NCBI GenBank assembly: GCA_049999765.1 | Contig: JBNGIQ010007862.1 | Coordinates: 44,582-108,188 of the forward strand | Length of the DNA: 63,607 nt | Reading direction: 5' to 3' | DNA from: Phaeoceros laevis | Taxonomy: Eukaryota > Anthocerotophyta > Anthocerotopsida > Notothyladales | Shown: positions 10,601 to 23,562 of the stretch, piece after piece | Layout: every line of letters starts with the position of its first letter | How positions within the stretch are numbered: the first letter of the stretch is position 1 | Notes under the pieces: generated by a model | Database searches by the model: none | What the model was told of the DNA's origin: nothing | Seen by the model: the letters and a program-made list of their open reading frames with translations, nothing else | Position numbers and translations under genes: made by a program

Positions 10601-13600
10601 GGATTGGGTGTACAAAGTAGTTGAAAGCAAAGAGCTGTATCTGAAGCCTATACTTTCTCAACTCGGTCAGTAGTAGTTGTGATTGTGATGCTGATTTTGA
10701 AGCTACGGCTTATTTAGATTCCTTGCAGTTCTTTGATCTCTCTCTTTGTAGTCATTTGAGAACTGCCTATTTCTCTGTAGGTCTTTGGACTGAGGGTACT
10801 ATTGAAGACTTTGCGAGCATTGCCCTATTGCTGATCTTTACTGCAGTGCAGAATCACGGGCTGAAAGTCTTAAGCTCATTATCTGCTACCGTGCAGCAAA
10901 GTCCTCAGTCTCCTTTAGGTTTGGGGATATTCAAACATGGTAACAGTGGTTCATTCCTCTTATCAGTCTATGCAACGCAAAACTTTGGCGACTTGCATAC
11001 GGAAAACAATCACGGTAAGTTTTGGTTCAAGGCTTCTGCAACTTCTTGTGCATCTTTGTCTCCACTTTTGGATAAGAATCATGTCAAACAAATAATGCTG
11101 TCGTTGTGTATCCTGGACATCAGTGCACTGGGTCACAAGACAACTCGCAGCTATTGCAGAGACAGTGCGGGCGACTTATCGGTCTATTGGCACCTATATT
11201 GTATATGCAACAGTTCTATTTGTGGTGTATAGTGTCAAACCCAACTACATAGCATTTGGGTATTTGTGCCTCTTGTTATTTTGGATTATTGGTAGGCAAT
11301 TTCGAGGGAAGACAGGTGCAGGTCTTTGGCTACCAATGATGCTGTTTGCAGGGTTTGTGTTTGTCCTCCGCTACGTGTTGACAGCATTCCCTGACCTTCA
11401 GTCTTGGCTTGGGCAGTGGGTTGCTCTTCTGGATGGGTTAGGATTTGACCCAAGTGCCTCTTTGGTTCAGCACTTGTGGGATTCTTTAGCGATCTTGTGT
11501 GTGATGCAACTTTATAGATATGAGCGCACTCAAAAGGAGCTGTTGCTTGAGGAACAGGACCAGCTTGGAGATTATGTTAATCCTGCTCATGGATACGTCG
11601 GTTTTCTCAAAAGACTCTTAATTTTACACAGTGGCAAGCTTTTATCTATAGCAGTGTTTTATGCCTCCATCACACCGGTGAGCGCTGCAGGGTTTTTTTA
11701 CCTTATTATGCTTGTGTTCACATGCAACATGTCAAAGAGCTCAAGGACACCTGCGCAGTTATATGCGATCTACACTGGGATTCTAATTGCTACCGAATAT
11801 GTCTTTCAAATGTGGGGAAGTCAGCTGGAGATGTTCCCCTCCCAAGCCCACGGGAAATTCGCAGCTTGGTTGGGATTCTCGATTTTTGACAAGGGGTTTT
11901 GGGGCATTGAATATGGTCTAAGGAGTAAAGCCCTAGTGTTGGTGGCATGTATCATTCAATACTGTACCTTGGGTTGGTTAGATCATCTTCCGGCCTCCCT
12001 GCGTGTTGATGAACCTTATGAGGAGCCATGTCTCTTGTTTCTGCCATATCCTCGCCGTAGCAGGAATGCTGGCCGTGCATCTTCATCTGCAGATCCCTTG
12101 CTCAAGAACGTGTCTGACGTCAATGGTTGTGTTCGAGGAGAGCCCTCAACACCTGAAGTGCAAAGTGTAGGCATAAGTCGAGGGACTCCAGAGTCCAGCA
12201 AAAAAGTTGACATGTTTGGTACTCTCAGCAGGTACTCTGTCAGCTCACCCTGGGGAAACTCCAAAGAGAGTCGCCGCTGGACTAAACGAGCCATGTTACT
12301 CCTCAAACAAGAAAGATATGAAGCACAACTACGAACTCTGAAGATTTATATCAAGCATGCCCTTGAGCACCTCTGTCATCTTTATGGCCTTGAACTGACA
12401 ATGCTCGTTCTTTTGGTCGCCAGTTTTGCAGTGCTCAATGTAATCTCTATATGTTATGTGATTCTATTGGCACTTTGCATCATTCTGAATAGACAAACCC
12501 TCAGGCTTCTCTGGCCGTTTTTTGTCCTCCTGTTTGCCTGCATATTGATAACAGAATATGCAGTGTTGGGCGGAGGCCCACCGGCGTGGAACATACCTCC
12601 GTCATTAGGAGACTCTGTGCGATGTGTCATTTGCTGGAAAAAATGGCTTGGTAAGGACACCATCTTTCAATAATGGTCGTTCAGTTTCAAAGTTTTTATG
12701 CTCTATGTTACTTAGCTGTTATCCGTTACTTTTGCAGGTCTAACAGTAGATGACCGACAAATGCTTGTTGCTCACTTTCTAGTTTTTATTGTGAGCTGCT
12801 TTCAGCTGCGGGCCAACTTGTCTGCGGGTGCTCTGGATATGAGATCGATCCATCCAGCCATCCCAGCAAGTGATAGACTAGCTTGGAAGGAGATATCTTA
12901 TGAGACAACAGGCCAATGGACATGGTTGGATCATCTTCGCTTCTTTTACTATCGGCATTTACTTCATGCTGTTCTCTTCCTGGTTTTTGTAACTGGGACA
13001 CTGCAGTACGATATTCTTCATCTCGGGTATTTGGCATTTTCACTGGTATTCTTTCGGATGCGGAGTACAATCATGGCAAAGCGGGACAAGATTTTCTGCT
13101 TTCTGCGCATCTACAATTTTGTGCTGATTGTTGCATCTCTCATATATCAAGCTCCCTGCTTTCCTGAGGTGCATGAAAAGTGTACTATGCCTAATTGCTT
13201 GTACTACTTGGTTGGGTTTGTCAAATATGACTACGGGCTTAGAGTCACCGCAAGGTCTGCACTCGTGGATATCACAATCTTTTGCCTGGTGGGTCTTCAG
13301 TCGCATGTCTTTAGATCACATGAATTTGAGCAAGTTTTGAGATACCTTGAAGCTCAGCAAGTGGACGCAAGAGCTCATGCACATGAAGACAAGGCAGCTT
13401 GGAAGAAAGAACAGCTTCAACGCATTAGGGAAACAGAAGAACGGAAACAGCAAAGGCGGTCCCAAGTGGAAAAGATGAAGACTGACATGCTGCACCTTCA
13501 GGTCAGACTGGATGTCTTGAATTCTGCTGGCAGATACTCAGGCACAGCATCTCCAATGATTGAACTTGCCGACCGGGCACGGTATGATAATTCATTTTCA

Positions 13601-16600
13601 CCATATACAGAGCCAGGTAGAAGCGAGCTTAGCAGAGGATTGGAGAGAATCTCAGATAAACCATTTCCCAGAAGCCCAACGCGTGATTTGGAACTTCCGG
13701 CCAGTTCATCACAAGGCGCTGAGCTTAGTGACAGGGAGTTTGCTGTCATCAGGAGGAGGAGGATACCGAAGATAGTAGAATCAGGAACAAGCAATGACAA
13801 TGTCAGGCATACACCAGAAAGCACAAAAAGCTGCTCTTCTGACAATCTGATTAGAACTTCAGATCGAACTAGTTCAGTTATACCAGAAGTCACTTTTGGT
13901 ACTAATAGCCCAGCTTTTGCAAGCCTTAACAGTCCACGGAAAAAAGACGAACATAGTCAGGCGCAAGGCCTTATGTCAGGTGTACAAATGCTTGGAGATG
14001 GTGTGGCCCAGATTCCTGCCTATGGAAGTAAGGCAATTGCAAATCTGGTTGATTTCTTGAATCTTGAGCCGAATGATTTTGATGAGACTGGTAGCTCGTC
14101 AACTGAGGATGAAGGTAGACCTGATAAGCAGGATATACCAGATGTTGACTCTGCCTCTAACCCTGAAGAACTGAAGCAGTTGGAAGCTGTACAGGCTAAA
14201 ACCGCACCAGCACCCAGCACATGGCACCGTTTGATCGTATTGTGGCTGTATTTGTGGTCACAGATGAACTCAAACACTGACGTTGTTTGCTACTTCTTCT
14301 TCGTGCTCGTCTATGTCTGGAATTTCAGCTTCCTTACACTAGTATTTCCAGCTGCTCTTTTTCTTTATGCATTGCTTGCAAATCCAGGGCCTAGTCAACA
14401 CTTTTGGCTCGCCATGCTTATCTACACGGAGTTCAACATTCTTCTTCAATATACATCTCAAATATACTCAAAGCATTTTGAAGAACATGAAACGCCTCTG
14501 TGGGTCGAGAAGCTGGGCATATCAGGGACCAAATTGAATTCTTTCGTAATCAGTGTCTTCCCCCTTTTTCTTGTTTACTTATCCACTCTGGTACAGAGCT
14601 CCATAAAGGCAAGGGATGGAGAATGGATGTTAGTGAATGAAGACAGTGTGTTTTCATCTGGACGGCGGATGCTTGACCCTGAGATGGACCTAGGGCGCCC
14701 TGAACGGAAGTCGTTGTGGGAAAGGTTGATGAGTCTCTGGACAGGGTTCAAAGAGTGGTGCCAGTGGCTTGGTAGAGGGCTTTGGCAGTATTGGCAGGCT
14801 CTGATTCATGGGTCGGAAGCGCCACCACATTTTGTTCAGGTTTCTATGGATGTGAAGAAGTGGCCAGAATATGGGATACAGCCTGAGCGGATTGAATCTG
14901 GATTCAACCGACTTCTGGCTGCTGTTCGCAGATCAGGCACAGACATGAGCCTTGAAGAAGTTTCTCTACAGAAGGAGACGGTGAGCCGTATACGTGTGGA
15001 AAGCATAGAAAGTAATCCTGATAACCCAACAACAGCACTTGCTGTTCTGGAAGTTATCTATGCAGCTCCCCCCAAGGGTTCCAAAGCTAGATCACAATAT
15101 CAGGCGTTGACTCCTGCTGCAGATGTTGCTTACGAGTTGCAGAAGGCGAAAGATGACGATCTGGAAGAAGAAGTAGGATTTCCACATGAAATCTTGTCTA
15201 TTGTTGCAGGGGGCAAGCGTGAGGTGGACCTATATGCTTACATATTTGGAACAGACTTGATCGCCTTCCTATATGTGGCCTTACTCTATCAGGCCGCTGT
15301 GAAGCATAATCCAGAATTTTTCAACGTCTATCAGTCTGTTGATCAGTTCCCTATAGAGTTCGTCTCTGTACTTATGGTGTGTATTGCTCTGGTTTTTATT
15401 CTGTGGAGTTCATTGTGTAATTTTTTTGTTTGAAATTGTACTCGAGATGAGGATTGAGGTTAACATGTAATGCTGTCCACGTGGTACATGCAGACTCTTT
15501 TCTTCATGATCGTTGTTGACAGAGTGTTGTATCTGTGGTCCTTCGCGCTGGGTAAGGTCTTGTTCTACTTGTTCAGCCTCGGCCTGTATACATCATATGT
15601 TATGGACTTTGTGTGGGGAATCGACACTGCTGGGAACGAAAGCTGGTTTCTTCCTTTACTTCCTCGGGGCTTTTACCTCATGAAGGCCCTCTCCCTTTCA
15701 TTGCAAGCTCTGCAGCTCAAGTATGGACTACCAGATAAGAGTGCTCTGTATGGACAGTTCTTCACAAGAAGCATCAACCAACTGAGCTGGATTGGTTTCC
15801 GACTTCATCGGGCTGTACCGTTTCTATATGAGCTTCGCTGTGTGCTAGACTGGTCATGCACAACCACATCACTAACTATGTATGACTGGCTGAAGGTGCG
15901 TTTCGTTTTGTTAAATTAGCTGATTCACTTACAGGTAAAATTGCTTTTTGTCAATGTCTGCCTTGTCTGCTTGTTGAGCAATTGAAACCAGAGCATGTTG
16001 TCTTGTAAACTGAAAGTTTTTTTCTGCTGCTTAGTTCTGTACCGTTTTGTGACGGTTGACTCAGAGAGAATAGGGATGTGGACTGACGTTGCAGGGAAGC
16101 AATGGTACCGAACAGATACTTTGTCAGGGCTGTGTAACAGATAGTTTATCTGGATTCTTGGGTCAAAACCAACGCAAGAAGACAGATAAAGAATGTTAAA
16201 TGTGCTTTTGCTCTGCTGCAGCTGGAGGACATCTATGCTAGTCTTTTCTTGGTGCAATGTGACATCAAAATGGTACGAGAGCGGCACTATTTGGGGCAAA
16301 AGCAAGGAATGAGGATCAAGTTTCTGAGTGGCGTGCTCGTATTCTCTCTCCTTATATGTGTCATTTGGGCACCCATGATGGTATGCTCCCCAAACTCCAG
16401 GCCACCTGTACTGTTTGGCTAGCCTCCCTGTCAAAAATTACTTATACTGATACACCGCTGTGACAGATTTACAGCAGTGGTAATCCTACTAACGGAGTGA
16501 ATGCTATTTACGACACTCGCATTCATTTGGAAGTAAGGACTTCTGGTGGCAGGTTCACTCTGTATCAGACTAGCCTTTGCCGAATACCTTTCATGGAGGA

Positions 16601-17613
16601 TGTTATTGAACGAGGAATTCAACCTTTCAGCAGCGATACCCTGTTAGGATATGAGATGCAAGATGTGCAGCTCCTGTGCTGTGATTCCAACTCTGATTTT
16701 TTGTGGGCCGTACCTGCCCCGACCCTTAGCCACATGATAGCAAGCATAGACCATGAGTTTGAATTGATTGCTTGGTGGGAGTTCACAAGAAACAGACCAA
16801 AATCCAAGGAGATTGCTATCTACTCATCACTGCAGACGTTCCCTCTGGTTTTTTCTGATCCAGAGACTGTCAAGGGGTTGAAGGACACTCTACAGGGCAG
16901 CACCAATTCTTTCTACTTGAATGCGACTTTCCCCAAGTATATGCGGATACCTGCTTCCGGTGACGTTCATGACTTGCAGGATGGCCCAAACACAGAAGTA
17001 TTAAGTGGCAACCTCACTCTGCAGTCCTCCCAAGGTCAATCCTGGTGGTCGTTTACACGACGAAATGCTAGTGAAGCAGATGGTTGCGGTAGAAGCGATG
17101 GGCCGCTAGCCATTGCAGTCTCTGAAGAGGTTCCAAGTAAGAATCTTTTGCCTGATTGCTCGTCTTTGGTCGAAGTTGGTGTGTTTTGGGACACTAGGTT
17201 ACTCATTCCCTGCTTCCTCTGCAGCCGGACTATTTGCGGACACCCTGAGCAGATTCAGTATATGGAGTTTGTATATTACGTTTGTACTGGCTGTTGGGCG
17301 CTTCATCAGGCTGCAGTGTGCAGATATAAGAATGAGAATCCCGTACGAGAACTTTCCAGCCTGTGACAGGTCAGCTCCATCGTGCTAAAAAGCAGTTCTT
17401 GTGTCCACGTTATCAGGCTCTCTTGTACTCCAAGTTTTTGTGTGCTTCTGAATCTTGCGTTACTTTATTCTCTGCAGATTGGTTGCCCTCTGCGAGGATA
17501 TATACGCAGCAAGAGCGGAAGGAGAACTAGCCTTGGAGGAGGGACTTTTTTGGACACTGATCAAGATATACAGGTCACCGCACGTTTTGATGGAGTATAC
17601 GAAAGCTGATTAG
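7640..17613 (+). CDS. Piezo-type mechanosensitive ion channel
   Basis: Nineteen exons rebuild a plant Piezo of roughly 2,570 residues. Phase-consistent exons end or run at: exon 1 to 7762, 7878-8037, 8145-8275, 8544-8712, 8830-9115, 9165-9274, about 9366-9522, 9644-9850, 9962-10142, 10238-10366, 10492-10665, 10781-11014, 11124-12650, 12738-15376, 15494-15895, 16222-16380, 16467-17136, 17225-17369, 17478-17613. Family landmarks include INFFTYGFP, SLCAFGLLLYVGYIFYAFPS, GLWHYIHPGLF, LCEIHFAILYLL, LEDIYASLFLVQCD, the cap region starting IYSSGNPTNGVNAIYDTRIH, and the pore-side end FSIWSLYITFVLAVGRFIRL, RMRIPYENFPACDRLVALCEDIY and SPHVLMEYTKAD at the stop. The protein is a membrane cation channel gated by tension; plant Piezos are known from vacuolar membranes. 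The start codon was not resolved, and the junction between exons 6 and 7 needs a weak acceptor to keep phase. Confidence 0.9.
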
Positions 17614-18078
17614 AGTACATTCAGTCCTGTCCGATGTCGGATTCGACGTAGCTTATGATAATACCTACTCTTTCGCGCGTTGCATTGAACTGCAAGCTCT
17701 GTACATTACACTACCGACACCATCAGGTCATATACTAATTTTAGGCTTTTACCTTGTCCTTCGCTCGATGACACCGCCTCCACCACCCACAGACAATGAC
17801 TTGATGATTTGCGGCACTTGAGGACCTTGAGTAAGAGGACGCACTTTGGTGCGGTTCAAGGACAGTCTGCCGTCCGTCCGTCCCAGCACTTGGAACATTA
17901 CATTTTCCCTATGATGCACGAGACAGAGTCCTTTGCGTCGCTTGTGCCTCCGGAGTCCGGAGCTAGTTAGGCGTTATTCAGCAACCGACAAGATCTCACG
18001 AATCAGCCACCAAACAGCCGAAACCAACCGACAGGTATCAATGGTGCGTTGCATCCTCATGATACGTTTTCCGGGATG
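17614..18078. other. Piezo 3' flank up to the gypsy element
   Basis: No coding sequence was recognised. The start of this interval is presumably Piezo 3' UTR; the LTR begins at 18079. Confidence 0.45.
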
Positions 18079-18749
18079 TGTTAAAGTGTGGTTTTCCTTG
18101 CAAGCTGGCGTGGCTTGGTTACAAGATGCTTGGTGACACGCACCGGTCAACAGGTAATTGAGGCCCGACAGGCGCGATTCACGGAAAGACGGGAAGCTGG
18201 CAAAACCTCTCTGGTTAGGCACAACCAGGTGCAAGGGGCCCAAACAGTCCTGATCCCGGACAAACCTGGTGCAAAAGGGCCAAGCCCGGATTGCCACTAG
18301 TATGCCGTTCAACAGGACCTGCACCCGCGCTTACAGTTCTGGTCAGACCTTGTACGGATCAGTCACCGGTGTGCCGCACAATGCAAATAGCTAAGCAAGC
18401 TCAAGGAAGGAAGCATGAAAGCAAGAACACAAGTATCGAGCACTCACAAGTTAAGTAGGACAGAGACACCGAAATTGGTGGAGCTGAAATGCTCTCTTTT
18501 TCTGCCTAAGCATCTGGTTAATGAGCCCGCCGGAACTTCACGGACGGAACTGGGATACAACTAGCCCGAGGGGCTCTTTATAGTACGGCTCGGCGTAGGA
18601 TGCAAGCCAACACCGTATCGCATACTTAGGATTTTCTAACTATGAGTGAACAGATAGTTCGTCCACGCGGGTTTTCCCCGTCACTACTTTCTCACACTTA
18701 ACTTGCACTTTTCACTTCTTTTTACGACCCACGAAATCAATCTCTGACA
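18079..18749 (-). repeat. 3' LTR of the gypsy element (left copy)
   Basis: It begins TGTTAAAG and ends CTCTGACA on the plus strand, so the TG...CA ends are kept. It is highly similar to 38768-39445 over its whole length with scattered substitutions and small gaps, including a missing acagcag-like heptamer near the start. On the minus strand the sequence just before it (ccgggggtgccaaa) could be a weak polypurine tract. Confidence 0.92.
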
Positions 18750-21700
18750 TTTGGCACCCCCGGCACTCGAGGGACCTGACCCCGCCTATCCCTTTAAGGA
18801 TCCGGACGGGTAGAATAAGCACCAAGCTTTTTAATTTTTCTAGACAACAATGAAGTATCAGAACTTAAGCTACTTCTTACCTACAGAAGTTCTACCTACT
18901 CTGTCTCCTCGTCTATGAGTACTCCATTGTTCATGACGGTATTTCTAAGCACATGAGGTCGTGACAGCAAACATACTAGCTAGAACTTCAAGGTTGGGCT
19001 TAGTATATTGTACCGTCACGACCCGATGCACTGAGAATTCTTCGGGCACTGGGATTTTAAATGAGAGGACCGGCACAACCTCAACTGCTCATGCCGACTG
19101 TGCGTTCCTCAACTTTTCACATTCTATTCGCTACCATGGCATCTTTAGAAGGTATAAGGTCACCGGAGGCCATCCAAAGGTTCTTGTCTTCATCCACGGG
19201 TCTTTCTGATGATGCCAGAAGCTCAGGTCGGAGGATCTGTCTTCTGTTATGAATAGCCTTGGACACACTAGGTCACTTCGTGCCGAACGTGCCTGACAGG
19301 GGACCAGCAGACACATTCTTCACGAAATGACCGGGGGTAGTCCTGGCTGTGGAGTAGTTCCATGACTTCTCTTTGGCAACACTTTCTGTTATCTCTTCAT
19401 GACTGGACGAGGGTGCGCTCTCTTGAGGCATTCATGCTAGGCTTACACTCGCAGATTGCACATATTAGTTTTGAGCGTATAAGCCAGCAGCCAGCAAGTC
19501 CTATGTCATTCAGGTGTTACCTTTCTTTCTCCAGCATATCGGGTTGAGGAGAGCACAATTCCGCCTCTCCATCTTCAGCAAACATTCAACTATGCATTTT
19601 CCTGTCTCTTGTCCTACCATTGCCATGACCATGATGCTCCCTGCAGCACAGCTGGCCCATGAGTGCTTAGCTAATTCTTCCAGCTTCGTACTGACAGCCA
19701 CAGCAACCTAGTGACCAGTATGCGTATTTACCTTTTTTTGTGTTCCAAACATTCTTCTTTTTTGTGTAATTGACCAGCCCATTGATTCCTTGCTTCTGGC
19801 GCTGGTTTCCAAGCATCATATCTCAGCCAGTCGCTCTTCACTCCTGGCACGAGGGATGAAACATCACTACTCAACAGCATGCATGCTTACCCTCGAATTT
19901 CAACTCAAAATTTGCCAACCAGGCTCTAACACCTGCACTGTACCTGGATTGAGTCTTTGGCAGTCGCGAGTGGACTTCTTGTCTCGCTTCTTCATGTTAG
20001 TGGTTAGTGGACTCCTCGCACTGGCCGGAAGCCGGTATGAGAAGAGCAGCAGCACAGGAGCCTACCTCCTGCCCCCCTCAGCACCTCCTCCAACGAGCAC
20101 CATTTGGTATTCATTTCGGTTTCTTCTTGCACCGCGGTGGTGACTGCCCTTGCCGACGACAATTCCTGGCCAGTCTGGTGCAGCTCCGACCACCGCTTGG
20201 CTGAAACATGGTCACCAACACTTGCTCATTCACGCATCTTCATGAATGCTTAAATCAATCGCCACGACTACCTAGCTCTTACCTCGCGCCATGCTTGTCA
20301 ACAGCAGCCCCGCACCCTTGGTTTCATCGCGCAATTCCTTGCCTTGGAGGCTCTAATTGAAATCCGGGCCGGCCAGGCTCTAACACCTGCGCCCCGCCTG
20401 GTTTCCTCTTGGCTGCGACGGCACTCTTGACCTCGCTCAAATCTCCTCCGAGGCGCACCTTGGCACTGGCTGCTCACACTTGTATTCCAATTTATTCCTC
20501 AAGCGGGCGCTGAGTTCGGGTGTGTTTCGACGGTTGCATGCCACTGTCCTCAAGCAGCACGGCATGAATGCCACTTTCGTCAGACTGGTCATGCATGCTC
20601 GGGCTAACAGTGACTGCTAAGCATGCTTCCAGTATGTTCTCATAATTCCATCCAATTTTGCTGCAACAGTTACTTTTCACATGGCAGGTAATACTTCTTA
20701 TTTTGATTTACTGACTCTTTTCATAGTCGCAAGAAATTGATGACACCTGGCTTCCAGTCCTCGCGTCGGTCCTGATTCACACTCACGCGTATGTACTTGG
20801 GCAACCGAGCTACTCATCTTTTGTCAACATCGCGTGTACAGGCACACAGTAGTTTTAGCACATACTTCTCATAGCTCCTGTGACATCATTCCTTCGTGTA
20901 ATTCCTAAACATGAGAATTTTATACGTTTCCTTTTTCTCCAACTAGATCAGGCCCCGTTCTCTGCAATTGGACCGTTGCAGTATAATTGCAAGGGTCCGA
21001 TCACAGGAACGAGGCCTGAACTAGAGTCTTTTAATTTTCAACTACAAACCTGGTCTTACATGCTTCAAAATCTCTTGCAGCGCTGGGCATCATTCCGTCC
21101 AGGCGCTCCTCTTGATTCAGGCATAGCCCACTCGTACTTCATCAAATATTCCCAGTTGTAACATTTTTCCTCATCATAAGTAGGCCTGGCAGGCTGGCTG
21201 CTGCTAGCAATCAAGAACCAGTGACTACTACAGTAGTATTTTGCACTTGGATTAGCCGATTCCTACCCCCTTCTCTGAAATCTGATCTCTTCAGATTGGA
21301 TTCCAGAAAAGGGGATAGGACATCAGCACTTTTACTGTCGAACACACCATCACAAATTTTACTCATCATTCAAGCAGTCATTCGGACTGTATAATCCCAG
21401 GTTCATATAGAGCTACGATTATCACAGTGGCGGTGCTCTATTGAGTACTCTTTCGACAAGGCATACGTATGCCACTTTTACATACCATCACACATTCAAG
21501 CATACACAATTTTACCCCTTGTACAGTGCGCCTTTGTTGGTCAGTGCCATGGCTGCTAGCCCCTCCTCCCAGTGTTCTGGTGGCCATTGGCCATCAGCTA
21601 CGAGGAGGAAGGGTTAGAGTCATACCTGATAATTCCTTCGCTCCATCTGTACAGCATTCATACCACACATGCAAGTTATTTATTTTTCTCCTGACATGGC

Positions 21701-21814
21701 TGGTCTTCGAAGGGACAGCTACAGGCCGTCCCTTCAGCACTCTTCACTCAGCAACATGACAGTTTTTTAACAATTGAAAGCAAGAAATCACAGCAATTTT
21801 CTTTTTCTTGATTT
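18750..21814. other. Noncoding 3' region of the gypsy element
   Basis: About 3 kb between the 3' LTR and the LINE insertion point shows no recognisable protein domain on either strand; the longest open frame is 117 codons and looks random. Long 3' regions are usual in Tat-lineage elements. An 18-base word (ccaggctctaacacctgc) occurs at 19919-19936 and again at 20373-20390. Confidence 0.5.
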
Positions 21815-21830
21815 AGAGGCACTCTTTTTT
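21815..21830. repeat. LINE target-site duplication, left copy
   Basis: The 16-base word agaggcactctttttt is identical to 32701-32716. It is followed on the right by more T residues, which are the LINE's poly(A) tail read on the plus strand. Confidence 0.85.
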
Positions 21831-22035
21831 TTTTTTGGTGAAGAGGGCACTTTATAATTTTAGCAAAGAGAAGTACATAAGTTGAGGTTTAAAGGAAACC
21901 TCTGTCTAGCCTAATCTACCATATGTAGTTCGGAGATCTTAGTGAACAGATCTTTTGCATGCTCTCCAAAGCCTAGATAGTCATCAATGAAGAGAGAAAA
22001 ACCTGTGGGACGTCCATTAACTACAGAGGCTTGGG

Positions 22036-23562
22036 TTAGATTAGGGGGGTGAGCGGGGTGAGCGGGGTGGAATCCTGCCTAAGCAGATGCTCATGAGACT
22101 CAACATACGTAAACCAAAGGCGGATCCGAGCAGAACCTACAGTTTTGCAAGTCACAAATGGGGCAGAGCAGAGACTGAACGCATAATGATGACTGCATAG
22201 GGCTACTAGGAAGCGGGTGTGAGCTTGATTGAGGGTCATGACAACAGCGCCGGAAAGACGCTTCTTTTGTAGCTTGGCCAGGATACAGCAAGTGTCACCA
22301 GCTCCAACAGGAACTGTGGCAAGGAGACGGATGGGAAAACCAGATGTTAGTGAATCCAACTGATGAGGAAGAGAGATGGAAAGCGGAAACGAGGAAACAA
22401 AGTTAGAGGGGACAGGCGGGCCATCACTGCCAGCAAGTGGGGATGGAAGACGAAAGCCCCAAGTAGAAGGGGTATCGCCATCTGCAAGCTCCATTTCATG
22501 ATGCCAGAGTTCAGTAGCAAAACTCTCCAAAGAAAGCATTTGGAAGTCGATTATGCAGTAGTTCTGCGCGGAAACTTGATTACCCTCCTCCAAGCAAGAA
22601 ACCTGCGCACGTTGGATGAGTAAGCGTAAGTCCTCCAGAGAACCTGCAAGCAAGACAAGCTCCCGTTGGGTGATTGTATCCAGTTTGGGGGAGAAACGCC
22701 TGAGAGCAGCCACGTCCTTGGCCGACAAAATGTTGAGCAGGATGGGGATGGCGGCATCCCGACAAGCGACCGCTTCATAAGTGCGCCACTGAATTTCTGT
22801 ACGCAACACCTGGTTAAGTTGGCTCAGCCTGGAGGGAGAGCATTCATCACTGGGCTTTGTCGCAGAATCCTCAATGTGATCCAGCTCCTGCAGCGATCGT
22901 TTGAGTAGCAACTGTAGACAACGAATAGATGGCGCTCTCTGCAGTACCTTGTCAATAGACTCCTTGGGGCAGGACAGACATTCCTGGAGCAAAGCATCCA
23001 GGAAGTCATGCTTGTGTTTGGGTTGCGTGTGAGGGTGTGGTGGCAAGATGTTGGCTGGAGCACTGACTAGGGTATCGGATGGCGGAGGTGGTGGCTGTTC
23101 CGTAGACGAGGGAAGGTCATACGACAAGGAGTCCGTTGGAGGAAGAGGGTTGGAAGAGGCAGGAGAGAGCGGAGCTGAAAGGTGTTCTGGATGGGACGAA
23201 GCTGTAGGTGGTGAAGGTAGGGAAGACTGATCCAATGTTTCAGTGGCCAAGCTGCGTTCTGAGAAACGGAGGGGCGGACTAATGGCTTTGGGGGGCAAAG
23301 GTTCCAACTTAGCGAAGGTTTCTGGGTAAGGGACGTAATAGAGGGACGTGGGAGGAAGCTCCTGACTCGGGGGACTAAGAGGCCGCTTGATACTGGGTTT
23401 GGGGGGGGAGATAGCAGGGGGGGGGGGGGCGATGAGGAGCATGATGTCGAAGGGGCGAGCGACCGGACTGAGGAAGCGGGCGGTTGTGGAGGTGCATCGA
23501 TTGGCACCAGTCAAAGCAGGAGGAAGGCTAGCTGCGCGGAGGATCCAGGCAGCCGATGGCAC
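22036..23562 (-). CDS. Pro-rich ORF downstream of the LINE reverse transcriptase, unknown function
   Basis: This open frame of 508 codons lies on the LINE coding strand, between ORF2 and the poly(A) tail. Residues about 40-170 are rich in Pro and Ser with PPPP runs. The rest looks globular: a Leu-rich helical stretch (LDALLQECLSCPKESIDKVL, RCLQLLLKRSLQELDHIED) followed by mixed strands and a Cys-containing C-terminus (CCILAKLQKKRLSGAVVMTL). It is not recognised as RNase H, an envelope or a chaperone. Further Pro/Ser-rich frames upstream (23566-24404, same strand) may be its broken N-terminal part. It is longer and cleaner than any ORF2 fragment here. It could be a LINE accessory protein or a captured host exon. 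Confidence 0.5.
   Translation of the reverse strand: MPSAAWILRAASLPPALTGANRCTSTTARFLSPVARPFDIMLLIAPPPPAISPPKPSIKRPLSPPSQELPPTSLYYVPYPETFAKLEPLPPKAISPPLRFSERSLATETLDQSSLPSPPTASSHPEHLSAPLSPASSNPLPPTDSLSYDLPSSTEQPPPPPSDTLVSAPANILPPHPHTQPKHKHDFLDALLQECLSCPKESIDKVLQRAPSIRCLQLLLKRSLQELDHIEDSATKPSDECSPSRLSQLNQVLRTEIQWRTYEAVACRDAAIPILLNILSAKDVAALRRFSPKLDTITQRELVLLAGSLEDLRLLIQRAQVSCLEEGNQVSAQNYCIIDFQMLSLESFATELWHHEMELADGDTPSTWGFRLPSPLAGSDGPPVPSNFVSSFPLSISLPHQLDSLTSGFPIRLLATVPVGAGDTCCILAKLQKKRLSGAVVMTLNQAHTRFLVALCSHHYAFSLCSAPFVTCKTVGSARIRLWFTYVESHEHLLRQDSTPLTPLTPLI

Noticed and set aside
18961-21759. Plus-strand short frames in the gypsy 3' region considered as an antisense accessory ORF of Tat elements
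   Set aside because: They are short, in different frames, and show no coherent protein; no accessory ORF can be supported.
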